Below are positions 9,428-17,050 of a stretch of 18,703 bases of DNA, in pieces (the stretch's first letter is position 1; every line of letters begins with the position of its first letter). Both the position numbers and the translations under genes were made by a program. This DNA comes from an uncultured Prochlorococcus sp. (GTDB lineage: Bacteria; Cyanobacteriota; Cyanobacteriia; PCC-6307; Cyanobiaceae): assembly GCA_902573045.1 (NCBI GenBank), contig CACGIB010000015.1:1-18703 (forward strand), read 5' to 3'. The notes beneath the pieces are model-generated. The model did not search any database. It worked only from the letters and a program-made list of their open reading frames with translations, and was not told where the DNA came from.

Positions 9428-10324
9428 TTATGGCAAAAGGTCATTAAGAGTTGATGATAAACCAAATTGTTTTTGCCAGCTATAAATAGTATTTACAAGT
9501 AACATTGTTACTGTCATTGGTCCGACGCCTCCTGGCACAGGTGTGTAAGCAAATACTTTAGAAATGACATCTTCTAATAATACATCGCCACATAATCTGG
9601 TTTGATTTTTATAGGAACTTTTTAATCTATGTATGCCAACATCAATAATTACTGCTCCTTCTTTCACAAAACTAGAATCTACAAGATTAGGTTTTCCTGC
9701 AGCTGCAATTAGAATATCAGCTTCTCTACAGATTTTGTTCAAATTTAATGTTTTTGAATGAGTCATTGTTATTGTGCCATTTAGATTCAACAACATAAGC
9801 GATAGGGGTTTCCCAACAAGCAGACTTCTTCCAATAACAACAATTTTCTTACCTTCAATTGTGATGTTTTGGGATCTTAATAAATTTATAATTCCTGCTG
9901 GTGTACATGATCTCATCGCAGGCTCATTTTTCACTAATTTGCCGATGTTTATCTCATTTAATCCATCTACATCTTTGCTTGGATTAATATGGCTGATCAG
10001 TTTTTGTTCATCAAACTTCTTTGGGATGGGTAGTTGTAGCAACATTCCATCAATATCCTTATCAGAATTAAGTTTGCTTATTAATTGTTCAACTTCCTTT
10101 TGCTCTACACTATCTTTTAGATGAAAGATAAAGCTCTTTACCCCAATCCTTGAACATGCTTTTTCCTTGTTATTAACGTAAACACCACTCGCAGGGTCTT
10201 CGCCTATTCTTATTACAGCTAAACCAGGAGCTCTTTTTGCGATTTTTTTATTAGTAGAGATAAAGTCATTTAATCTTTCTTCAATTTCAAGAGATAATTT
10301 TTTACCGTCTAATTTTAATGACAT
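9428..10324 (-). CDS. folD: Bifunctional methylene-THF dehydrogenase / methenyl-THF cyclohydrolase
   Basis: FolD interconverts methylene-, methenyl- and formyl-tetrahydrofolate, supplying one-carbon units for purines, thymidylate and formyl-Met. The catalytic pair is Tyr49 and Lys53 in [11 protein letters not shown], followed by [19 protein letters not shown], the dinucleotide-binding [14 protein letters not shown] and the C-terminal [15 protein letters not shown]. The length of 298 residues is slightly above the E. coli form. AAGGAGA on the minus strand (10342-10336) precedes the ATG by 11 bases, one of the better ribosome-binding sites here. It leads the folD-crtE-PAP2-like run and diverges from the HD phosphohydrolase gene across 74 bases. 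Confidence 0.97.
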   Translation of the reverse strand: MSLKLDGKKLSLEIEERLNDFISTNKKIAKRAPGLAVIRIGEDPASGVYVNNKEKACSRIGVKSFIFHLKDSVEQKEVEQLISKLNSDKDIDGMLLQLPIPKKFDEQKLISHINPSKDVDGLNEINIGKLVKNEPAMRSCTPAGIINLLRSQNITIEGKKIVVIGRSLLVGKPLSLMLLNLNGTITMTHSKTLNLNKICREADILIAAAGKPNLVDSSFVKEGAVIIDVGIHRLKSSYKNQTRLCGDVLLEDVISKVFAYTPVPGGVGPMTVTMLLVNTIYSWQKQFGLSSTLNDLLP

Positions 10325-10359
10325 TTAGAAAAACATCTCCTTTTTACACCTAGCATGCC

Positions 10360-10365
10360 TATAAT
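10360..10365 (+). promoter_or_regulatory. Candidate -10 element for the HD phosphohydrolase gene
   Basis: TATAAT lies in the 74-base gap between folD and the HD gene, 33 bases before the GTG start at 10399. No convincing -35 is present at the right distance. It would give a leader of about 25 bases. Confidence 0.35.
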
Positions 10366-10398
10366 TTTAAATTATTCAAATAGATTTATTTATATTCT

Positions 10399-11874
10399 GT
10401 GCAAAACATCACAACTATCTTAAAGAAATTGTTTTACCTGTGGAGGAGGAGTCAATTTCCAGTAAAACAACCAATTAAAATTTCAAGAATAGATAATCTC
10501 GTAATTTTTTTAGTATGCATTTTAATTTCAATAATTTCTTCTTATAAATTACTTCTTATTTCGCCATTAAATATCGCAGATATTTTTTCTTGGCTTTTTA
10601 CCTTTACTGAAATACTTATTAGTTCCGGAATTTTGATATTAGTTTCAAAAAAAGAGAATCCTACAATTTCTTCAAGACAGATCTTCTTAATTATTACTCT
10701 TCTTTTGGCAGTGCAAGCTACGAAATTAGCCTTAGCTTCAACTATTAGTCCATTATCTATCATAATTCCACCAGCGTTAATAATATCTCAAGCGATGGGA
10801 AGCATCACGGCTTTGGCTTGGGTATCAATAGCTAGTCTTTTTTGGCCTGACCCTGAAATTGCTATCAATAATAATTTATTTTTTATTTTATTAATTTGCT
10901 CATCAGTAGTATCTATTCTTGGAGGAAGAATAAGAAGTAGAGCTCAGTTACTTCAACTTTCAATTTTTGTCCCCATAGGATCTTTCTTGAGTCAATGGAT
11001 GTTAATAGGTAAAGATAAAATATCTCTTATTAATAATAAGCAAGATTTTGTTTTGGCTAATGGGGATATATTTTCTGATTCATTGTTATTGGCAATAGTA
11101 ATGCTTTTTACTATTTTATTTATTCCTATTTTTGAATCGATATTCGGATTATTAACTAAAGCAAGATTACTCGAATTGGCTGACAAGGAGAAACCTCTAA
11201 TTAGAAGATTGTCTCTTGAAGCTCCTGGTACTTTTGAACATACCTTACTTATATGTGGTTTAGCAGAGGAAGCAACAAGAATGATTGGTGGTGATATTGA
11301 TCTAATTAAAACTGGAGCGTTATATCATGATGTTGGTAAATTACATGCACCTAATTGGTTTATCGAAAATCAGGATGGTTCAAAAAATCCGCATGACGAA
11401 TTAGATGATCCGATTAAAAGTGCAGAAGTATTACAGGCACACGTTGATGAAGGATTAAAATTTGCGAGAAAAAATAGACTACCTAAACTGATAGCTAATT
11501 TTATCCCTGAACATCAAGGTACACTAAAAATGGGATATTTTTATCAAAAAGCTAAAGAAAAAAATCTCGACATTAATGAATATTATTTTAGATACAAAGG
11601 CCCTATTCCACAGTCAAAAGAAACGGCTATTTTAATGCTTGCAGATGGATGTGAAGCAGCACTAAGAGCTATGAATATTAATGCATCTGATAAAGAAGCA
11701 TTAGAGACAATATCTAATATTATCTACTCGCGTCAAAAAGATGGGCAATTAGATGATAGTAATTTATCAAAAGGAGAAATTTTTCTAATAAAAAGAGCAT
11801 TCTTGAATGTGTGGAAAAGAATTAGACATAGAAGAATTCAGTATCCAACTAGCAAGAATAATACTTTTTCTTAA
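10399..11874 (+). CDS. Seven-helix membrane HD-domain phosphohydrolase, PgpH-like (possible c-di-AMP phosphodiesterase)
   Basis: Residues about 34-250 contain seven hydrophobic segments. A cytoplasmic HD domain follows with His281 (FEHTLL), the His310-Asp311 pair in ALYHDVGK, NQDGSKNPHDELDD, a later AHVDEGLKFA and PEHQGT, all in PgpH order. PgpH enzymes hydrolyse cyclic di-AMP. The large extracellular 7TMR-HDED domain found in Firmicutes PgpH (about 710 residues in all) is absent here, leaving 491 residues. The start is taken as GTG at 10399, because an in-frame stop lies at 10381-10383 and no ATG, GTG or TTG falls between. A purine-rich GGAGGAGGAG (10442-10451) lies inside the frame but has no start codon behind it. 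The family is well supported; the c-di-AMP substrate is inferred. Confidence 0.88.
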   Translation: MQNITTILKKLFYLWRRSQFPVKQPIKISRIDNLVIFLVCILISIISSYKLLLISPLNIADIFSWLFTFTEILISSGILILVSKKENPTISSRQIFLIITLLLAVQATKLALASTISPLSIIIPPALIISQAMGSITALAWVSIASLFWPDPEIAINNNLFFILLICSSVVSILGGRIRSRAQLLQLSIFVPIGSFLSQWMLIGKDKISLINNKQDFVLANGDIFSDSLLLAIVMLFTILFIPIFESIFGLLTKARLLELADKEKPLIRRLSLEAPGTFEHTLLICGLAEEATRMIGGDIDLIKTGALYHDVGKLHAPNWFIENQDGSKNPHDELDDPIKSAEVLQAHVDEGLKFARKNRLPKLIANFIPEHQGTLKMGYFYQKAKEKNLDINEYYFRYKGPIPQSKETAILMLADGCEAALRAMNINASDKEALETISNIIYSRQKDGQLDDSNLSKGEIFLIKRAFLNVWKRIRHRRIQYPTSKNNTFS

Positions 11875-11883
11875 TTTTCAATT

Positions 11884-12276
11884 CTATAGTCTAATACTTC
11901 TTCGGTGTTTGGGATTACACCAATATATAAGAGCTAATGTACTTAATAATGTTGTTAAAAGAGTAAACCCACCAATCCCAAACATGTCTTTAAGAGTTAT
12001 TAGTCGCACCACTGAATAAGGACCCGTCCCAGAAATTACCATTGATAAAGATACTAGAGTTAAAGTTACTCCCCATTTTCTCTCAGCTAAAAGAGCTGCT
12101 GAAGAAACTATTCCAACGATCGCAGCAGGCCAACCAAGACTTATAGCAAGAGTTATATTCGCAACTTTTAGTGGAGGCCCATAACTTATTATTAATGCGA
12201 TTATTGGAAGTGCAATTATATTACTGATTAACCCAACCCATGAAAGTGCCCAATATCCTAGTAACCTTTCTTTCAT
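11884..12276 (-). CDS. Small four-helix membrane protein of unknown function
   Basis: I do not recognise a named family. The 130-residue product has about four hydrophobic segments (near 9-31, 42-64, 68-83 and 98-118), with a positively charged C-terminal tail (KHRRSIRL) after a final CNP. Short loops contain GPP and GTGP, and conserved-looking glycines in the helices suggest close packing. By the positive-inside rule both ends would lie in the cytoplasm. Base composition matches its neighbours. It is convergent with the HD gene (9-base gap) and lies 84 bases downstream of leuA on the same strand, so it could be read through from leuA or use its own promoter. It is probably a real gene, since the frame is closed by an ATG and fills the gap. 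Confidence 0.75.
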   Translation of the reverse strand: MKERLLGYWALSWVGLISNIIALPIIALIISYGPPLKVANITLAISLGWPAAIVGIVSSAALLAERKWGVTLTLVSLSMVISGTGPYSVVRLITLKDMFGIGGFTLLTTLLSTLALIYWCNPKHRRSIRL

Positions 12277-12298
12277 TATTTATTTACTGCTTTAACTT

Positions 12299-12325
12299 TA
12301 GATTAATCTACAGTATTAAGATACT
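12299..12325. promoter_or_regulatory. Adjacent palindrome and small hairpin between leuA and the membrane-protein gene
   Basis: TAGATTAATCTA (12299-12310) is a perfect 12-base palindrome. Next to it, AGTAT-TAAG-ATACT (12312-12325) can form a 5-base-pair stem. The pair sits 23-49 bases upstream of the start of the membrane-protein gene and downstream of the leuA stop. It could be an operator or a weak transcription end, but short AT palindromes are common in such DNA. Confidence 0.25.
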
Positions 12326-12360
12326 ATTTTTAGTGCTACTTAATATTCCTGAGAAATAAT

Positions 12361-14001
12361 TTAATTTGCATGATTGGATAGAAATGTGTTGTTCGAATTT
12401 TCTAAATTATCAAATTGTGGGTGAATTGAATTTTTTTTCTCAGAAAATACAAGTCTATTTAAAGCATTAACATAAGCATTAGCTGCAGCAACTACAACAT
12501 CCGTATCAGCAGAATGACCAGAATATATTTTATTATCCCTTCTTATTCTTATCGTTACTTCTCCCAAAGCATCAATGCCTTCTGTTACCGACTTAACAGA
12601 AAATTCAATTAATTCATTAGGAACTTTGGCTAATTTATTTAAAGCCTCGCATACAGCATCAACGGGTCCAGTCCCTATTGATACAGCAGTATCCTCAGTA
12701 TTATCTTCCGTGTTTAAAAGCGATATGGTGGCAGTAGGTTTAGATGCGTTACCGCAACTTACTTGTACAAGACTTAATTGAAATTTAGCTTCTGGGAGCT
12801 GAACTTGTTCACTAACAATTGCTTCTAAGTCTCTATCAGTAATTTCTCTTTTCCTGTCAGCTAAATCCTTAAAACGAGCAAAAGCATCATTTAAATCTTC
12901 GCGGCTCAAATCATAACCCATCTCTTCTAATCTTGCTCTTACTGCACTTCTTCCACTAAGTTTCCCTAAAGATATTTTGTTGTCACTCAAACCAACAGTT
13001 TTTGCATCGATAATTTCGTAAGTTAGTCTATTTTTTAAAACTCCATCCTGATGAATGCCTGACTCATGTGCAAAAGCATTAGCTCCAACAATCGCTTTGT
13101 TAGGTTGTACTGTCATTCCAGTTAGGTTGGAAACAAGTCTGGAGGTTTTAGTTATCTCTTCTGTTCTTATAGCCGTTAGAGGAGTTGGTGAATCTGTATT
13201 TCTTTTGAAAAAACTATTAAAAAAACTTTTCCTAACATGCAGTGCCATTACTAATTCCTCTAGAGACGCATTCCCTGCTCTTTCACCAATTCCATTAATA
13301 GTACATTCTAGTTGTCTTGCTCCATTTTTTACTGCCTCTAAAAAATTGGCTACTGCCAAACCCAAATCATTATGACCATGAACCGAGATTACTGCCTCAT
13401 CAATATTTGGAACATTTTTATTTATATCGGTAATTAGTTTGCCAAATTCACTAGGAGTTGTAAATCCAACAGTATCAGGGATATTTATTGTTGTCGCTCC
13501 TGCAGAAATTGCTAGTTGAATCACTTCGTATAAAAAATCAGGATCACTCCTTGAGGCATCCTCACAAGAAAATTCAATATCATCTACCAATGATTTTGCA
13601 TAATTAACCATCTCTGGAACTATTTGAAGAACATCTTTTCTGGATTTTTTAAGTTTATGTTTAAGATGAATATCACTTGTCGCAATAAAAGTATGTATTC
13701 TTTTCTTAGGAGCTGGACTTACCGCTTCGTAACATGCTTTTATATCTCCTTTAGACGCCCTAGCTAAACCGCATATTATGGGACCATTTTCTTTTCCTAC
13801 GGCAATAGCAATTTTATTAACAGCTTTAAAATCTCCTGGACTTGCGAAAGGGAATCCAGCTTCAATAACATCTACTCCTAATCTTGCTAATTGATGGGCG
13901 ATAGCAAGCTTTTCTTCGAGATTTAAACTTGCACCAGGAGATTGCTCTCCATCTCGAAGAGTTGTATCAAATATCAAAATTCTTCCAGGATCTTTTGACA
14001 T
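12361..14001 (-). CDS. leuA: 2-isopropylmalate synthase
   Basis: LeuA condenses acetyl-CoA with 2-oxoisovalerate, the committed step of leucine synthesis. The catalytic TIM barrel opens with [13 protein letters not shown] (11-23), has the metal-binding HGHND (208-212), and the loop [14 protein letters not shown] that marks the family. From about residue 390 there is a full C-terminal regulatory domain with the GTGPVDA and [20 protein letters not shown] patterns, so leucine feedback inhibition is expected. The length of 546 residues is normal for cyanobacteria. The start ATG (14001-13999) opens directly with the conserved N-terminus and has no clear ribosome-binding site. It diverges from the GH57 gene over a 223-base gap. 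The last 25 or so residues are polar and probably strain-variable. Confidence 0.97.
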   Translation of the reverse strand: MSKDPGRILIFDTTLRDGEQSPGASLNLEEKLAIAHQLARLGVDVIEAGFPFASPGDFKAVNKIAIAVGKENGPIICGLARASKGDIKACYEAVSPAPKKRIHTFIATSDIHLKHKLKKSRKDVLQIVPEMVNYAKSLVDDIEFSCEDASRSDPDFLYEVIQLAISAGATTINIPDTVGFTTPSEFGKLITDINKNVPNIDEAVISVHGHNDLGLAVANFLEAVKNGARQLECTINGIGERAGNASLEELVMALHVRKSFFNSFFKRNTDSPTPLTAIRTEEITKTSRLVSNLTGMTVQPNKAIVGANAFAHESGIHQDGVLKNRLTYEIIDAKTVGLSDNKISLGKLSGRSAVRARLEEMGYDLSREDLNDAFARFKDLADRKREITDRDLEAIVSEQVQLPEAKFQLSLVQVSCGNASKPTATISLLNTEDNTEDTAVSIGTGPVDAVCEALNKLAKVPNELIEFSVKSVTEGIDALGEVTIRIRRDNKIYSGHSADTDVVVAAANAYVNALNRLVFSEKKNSIHPQFDNLENSNNTFLSNHAN

Positions 14002-14224
14002 CAGAAGGAATAATCTAAACTTATATTAAGCTAATTAAAAAAATTTGACTAGATTTAGTTCAATAAAAATTTGCTGAAAGTTTATAACTTAAATAATATT
14101 GGTTAAAATTCTGAAAAAAAAAATCAATTACTTAAATTTTTAAAGTATTCTTTTAGGATTAAAGCCTTATTTTTATATAAAAAATTTTGATTTTTATAAA
14201 AATATAGACATAAATTTAAAAAGT
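14002..14224. other. 223-base non-coding gap between leuA and the GH57 gene
   Basis: This is the largest gap in the window and must hold the promoters of two divergent genes. It is extremely AT-rich, with an A10 run (14114-14123) and a 14-base palindrome TTTTTATATAAAAA (14170-14183). I see no RNA gene, riboswitch fold or coding frame of note. Many TATAAT-like strings occur, so no single promoter can be picked. Confidence 0.5.
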
Positions 14225-15809
14225 ATGAATGGGCAATACTCTAAAGATAATGTCTTAGGCCAGTTAGCGATAGTTTTACATGCTCATCTACCTTATGTCA
14301 GAAAAAATGAAAAAAACTCCTTAGAAGAGGATTGGTTATTTCAGGCAATTTTGGAATGTTATATACCACTACTTCAATCAATAGAATCTTCCAAAAATGA
14401 AAACCCTTTAAATACCAAACTTACTATTAGTTTGTCTCCAACGTTATTATCACTACTAAATAATAAAAAAATTCAAGAAACATTCCCAACCTGGATTGAA
14501 ACAAGAAATGATTTCTTAAACGAACTGCCAAAAGAAGAAAAAAATGCCTCTGGATTTTTAATGAATAATCTTAATGACAAATTATTGTATTGGCAAAAAT
14601 GTTCTGGGAATTTAATTGAGAAGTTTAAAGTTTTAAATAACTCTGGAAATTTGGATATTCTTACTTGTGCTGCTACACATGGATATTTGCCAATTTTAAG
14701 GGAGAATCCAGAAACTGTTAAAGGACAAGTCAATACAGCCATTAGGAACCATGAAAATATTTTTGGAACTAAGCCTTTAGGTATTTGGTTACCTGAATGT
14801 GCATATTATGAGAATTTAGATGAAATACTATATAATTCCGGAATTAGATATGCAATCTTAGATGGTCACGGTATTCTAAACGCTGCACCAAGGCCTAGGT
14901 ATGGCGTGTACGCTCCAATATGTTCGAAAAAAAGGAGTTGCATTTTTTGGGAGAGATAGTGAGTCAACCTTGCCCGTTTGGTCTGCTAAGGATGGATTCC
15001 CGGGCGACAAAGTCTATAGGGAATTTCATAAAGATTTGGGGTGGGAATTGCCTATCTCAAAGCTCCAAAAGAAGGGTATTTCAACAAAAAGACCTTTGGG
15101 TTTAAAGTTTCATAAAGTTACAGATGAAAACATTTCTTTAGGGAAAAAAGAGTTTTACCTTGAAAATGAAGCCAAAAATAAGGCTGCAGAACATGCTAAT
15201 GCCTATCTTCTGGCGAGATCCAAACAACTAGAAAAATTGACTTTATCCTCTTCCTTTAAGCCTTTATTGGTAGCTCCATTTGATGCAGAGTTATTTGGTC
15301 ATTGGTGGTATGAGGGACCTCTTTTTATTGAAAATATACTAAAGAACTCTAGTAAATATTCAATTAAGCTTATAAATTTAAAAGAATTCTTACTTCAAAA
15401 GCCAAATCTTCAGATTTGTGATCCATCGCCATCAAGCTGGGGGCAAGGTGGTTACCATAATTACTGGATTAATGATGCAAATGCATGGATCGTGCCAGAA
15501 ATCACAAAGGCAGGCTCAACATTTGTAGATTTGTGCTTGGAAAATTTTGATAATGAGTTATCTCTAAGACTCTTCAAGCAAGCTGCAAGAGAACTACTCC
15601 TTTCTGAGTCTTCTGATTGGAGTTTTATTCTAAGAGCAGGAACCACAACTGAGCTCGCAAAAGAGAGAATAGAAAGACACTTATTCAGGTTCTGGAAGTT
15701 GGTTGAAATGATTAAAAATCATTCTAATATTAATTTAAAATTCCTTGAAGATATTGAGGAAGAAGATAAAGTCTTCCCAAATATTAATATTGATGATTGG
15801 CGAAAATAA
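14225..15809 (+). CDS. GH57 family glucan-active enzyme (probable 1,4-alpha-glucan branching type), frame split in an A7 tract
   Basis: Two overlapping frames make up one gene. The first (14225-14959) has the GH57 motif HAHLPYVR (19-26), the THGYLP segment and GIWLPECAY, whose Glu191 matches the catalytic nucleophile. The second runs in the next frame to the stop at 15809 and has GRDSESTLPVWS, APFDAELFGHWW, whose Asp (353 in the joined protein) matches the acid/base, and SSDWSFILRAGTT. Removing one A from the run at 14927-14933 joins them into a 527-residue protein that reads smoothly through CSKKGVAFFGRDSE, the expected family length. GH57 enzymes of this type act on glycogen. As written, translation would stop after residue 244, before the second catalytic residue. 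A sequencing error, a real mutation or polymerase slippage could explain it. The gene ends 5 bases from the convergent lycopene cyclase. Confidence 0.85.
14927..14933 (+). other. A7 homopolymer at the GH57 frame shift
   Basis: Seven A residues follow TCG and precede GGAGTT. With six, the frame continues as Ser-Lys-Lys-Gly-Val-Ala; with seven, it reaches a stop at 14957-14959. Both frames stay open on either side, and the downstream frame shows full GH57 conservation, so the lesion is a single base and is recent or artificial. Confidence 0.9.
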
Positions 15810-15814
15810 AAATA

Positions 15815-17026
15815 CTAATTTAACTTGAGCATTCCTAGTTTTACTTTTAGAGGTGAATTTATAAACATCTTACTCATCACATAAATTAGTTTTGGAAGTG
15901 GAAGTGTATTAGTAAGAAAACCTACCCATTCATTGGTTGATAATCTAAAGAAATTTGAGAAAAAGCTTCTTAATCTACTTTCGTCAAAACTCATCAATCT
16001 TCTTAGACCGTATTGGTAAAGTTTATGCCTTTGTGTTAATTCATAAGGCCATAGGATTTCCCAACCTTTTGAAGCTAAATCTAGTGAACTTAGATGAGGT
16101 TCTTTTAAAAAGATTGCTAATTTTTGTGCAAGGAGTGGAGACCTTCTTAATAAAGATCCAACCATGTATCCTGATGCAGGATGAACCATACTTGCGGCCC
16201 CTCCGAAACCAAGTACAAATTGTTTTTTAAATGGGAGGGGTAAATTCATAGGGAAAAGGCAATTCTCTTCATGAAAAATTTCACTTACCTCAATACCCTT
16301 ACTATTAAGTCTTTTATAAAGTCTTTTTTTAAGATTTTCTTGGGATAATGCAGGATAACTAGCTAATGAAGTTTCTTCAACAAAAAAAGTTTCGTTGCCA
16401 AGATCCATTGCATAAAGAAAGGAAGGAGATGATAACTTCTCTTCATTGTTTAAATGATTTGGACGAAAATCCATAAGAACAAATTGCTCTTTGTTAACAG
16501 GTGGTGATGTAAATTTGCCTACAATTCCGTAAGCAGCTTGTTGAGCGATTTCATTTTGATCTGGTCTTTTTACAAAATTACTTTTATGGCCACTTGCGTC
16601 AATAACTAATCTCGCTTTTATTTTGAGACCTGAAACACAAATTACCTCAGATAGGTTATTCTTTTCTTTAATGTCTTTTGCTGTTTCATTTAACCATTCA
16701 ATCCCTTTACATTTTTTTAGAAGCTCATTTTGAAAGGCTTCTTGATTTATTAAACCATAATCGTAGTTGTGTTTTGTTGGGGTATCACCTTTTTTATTTT
16801 CCCCATCTCCAAAAAAACTAACTGTTTTACACCATCGGTGAGATAACAAGGACTCTAACCCTAATTCTTCTAATTCAGAGGCCCAGATACCATATGTGTT
16901 CTCCCATTTTTCATTTGGAGATTTTGTTGATATTCCCTTAATATTTAGATCCTGCTTGGCTAATTCTGAAGCTAAACATAATGCTGCAGGACCTGAACCT
17001 AAAATTAAAATATCAAGTATTTCCAT
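15815..17026 (-). CDS. crtL: Lycopene cyclase (CrtL family, probably beta)
   Basis: It cyclises the ends of lycopene to make carotene, membrane-associated in the thylakoid. The FAD-binding Rossmann loop is ILGSGPAALCLASELA (9-24), followed by the family segment ENTYGIWASELEELGL. Other segments are LVIDASGHKS, the VLMDFRPNHLNNEE region, FVEETSLA and FGGAASMVHPASGYMVGSLLRRSP, all diagnostic of plant/cyanobacterial CrtL. At 403 residues it is full length. Prochlorococcus has two paralogues, a beta cyclase and a mixed beta/epsilon cyclase that makes alpha-carotene. I favour the beta form from the place beside gyrA, which is a recollection of genome order and not proof. It starts 24 bases after the gyrA stop on the same strand and is likely read from the gyrA transcript. 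Confidence 0.9.
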   Translation of the reverse strand: MEILDILILGSGPAALCLASELAKQDLNIKGISTKSPNEKWENTYGIWASELEELGLESLLSHRWCKTVSFFGDGENKKGDTPTKHNYDYGLINQEAFQNELLKKCKGIEWLNETAKDIKEKNNLSEVICVSGLKIKARLVIDASGHKSNFVKRPDQNEIAQQAAYGIVGKFTSPPVNKEQFVLMDFRPNHLNNEEKLSSPSFLYAMDLGNETFFVEETSLASYPALSQENLKKRLYKRLNSKGIEVSEIFHEENCLFPMNLPLPFKKQFVLGFGGAASMVHPASGYMVGSLLRRSPLLAQKLAIFLKEPHLSSLDLASKGWEILWPYELTQRHKLYQYGLRRLMSFDESRLRSFFSNFFRLSTNEWVGFLTNTLPLPKLIYVMSKMFINSPLKVKLGMLKLN

Positions 17027-17050
17027 ATTATTTAGCTAACCATAAGGCTT

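Noticed and set aside
9774..10124. Long open frame of 116 codons antisense to folD
   Set aside because: It lies wholly opposite a conserved folD sequence, has no recognisable domain and looks like a shadow frame.
10442..10451. GGAGGAGGAG considered as evidence for a shorter HD-protein start
   Set aside because: No in-frame start codon follows at 5-15 bases, and the bases encode an ordinary WRRSQ stretch.
13055..13375. Open frame of 106 codons antisense to leuA
   Set aside because: It is opposite the catalytic part of LeuA, and its composition reflects the reverse complement of that gene, with no family resemblance.
14114..14183. A10 run and 14-base AT palindrome considered as an attachment site or origin
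   Set aside because: Only A/T tracts are present. No repeat iterons, DnaA boxes or integrase gene lie nearby, so it is best read as divergent-promoter DNA.
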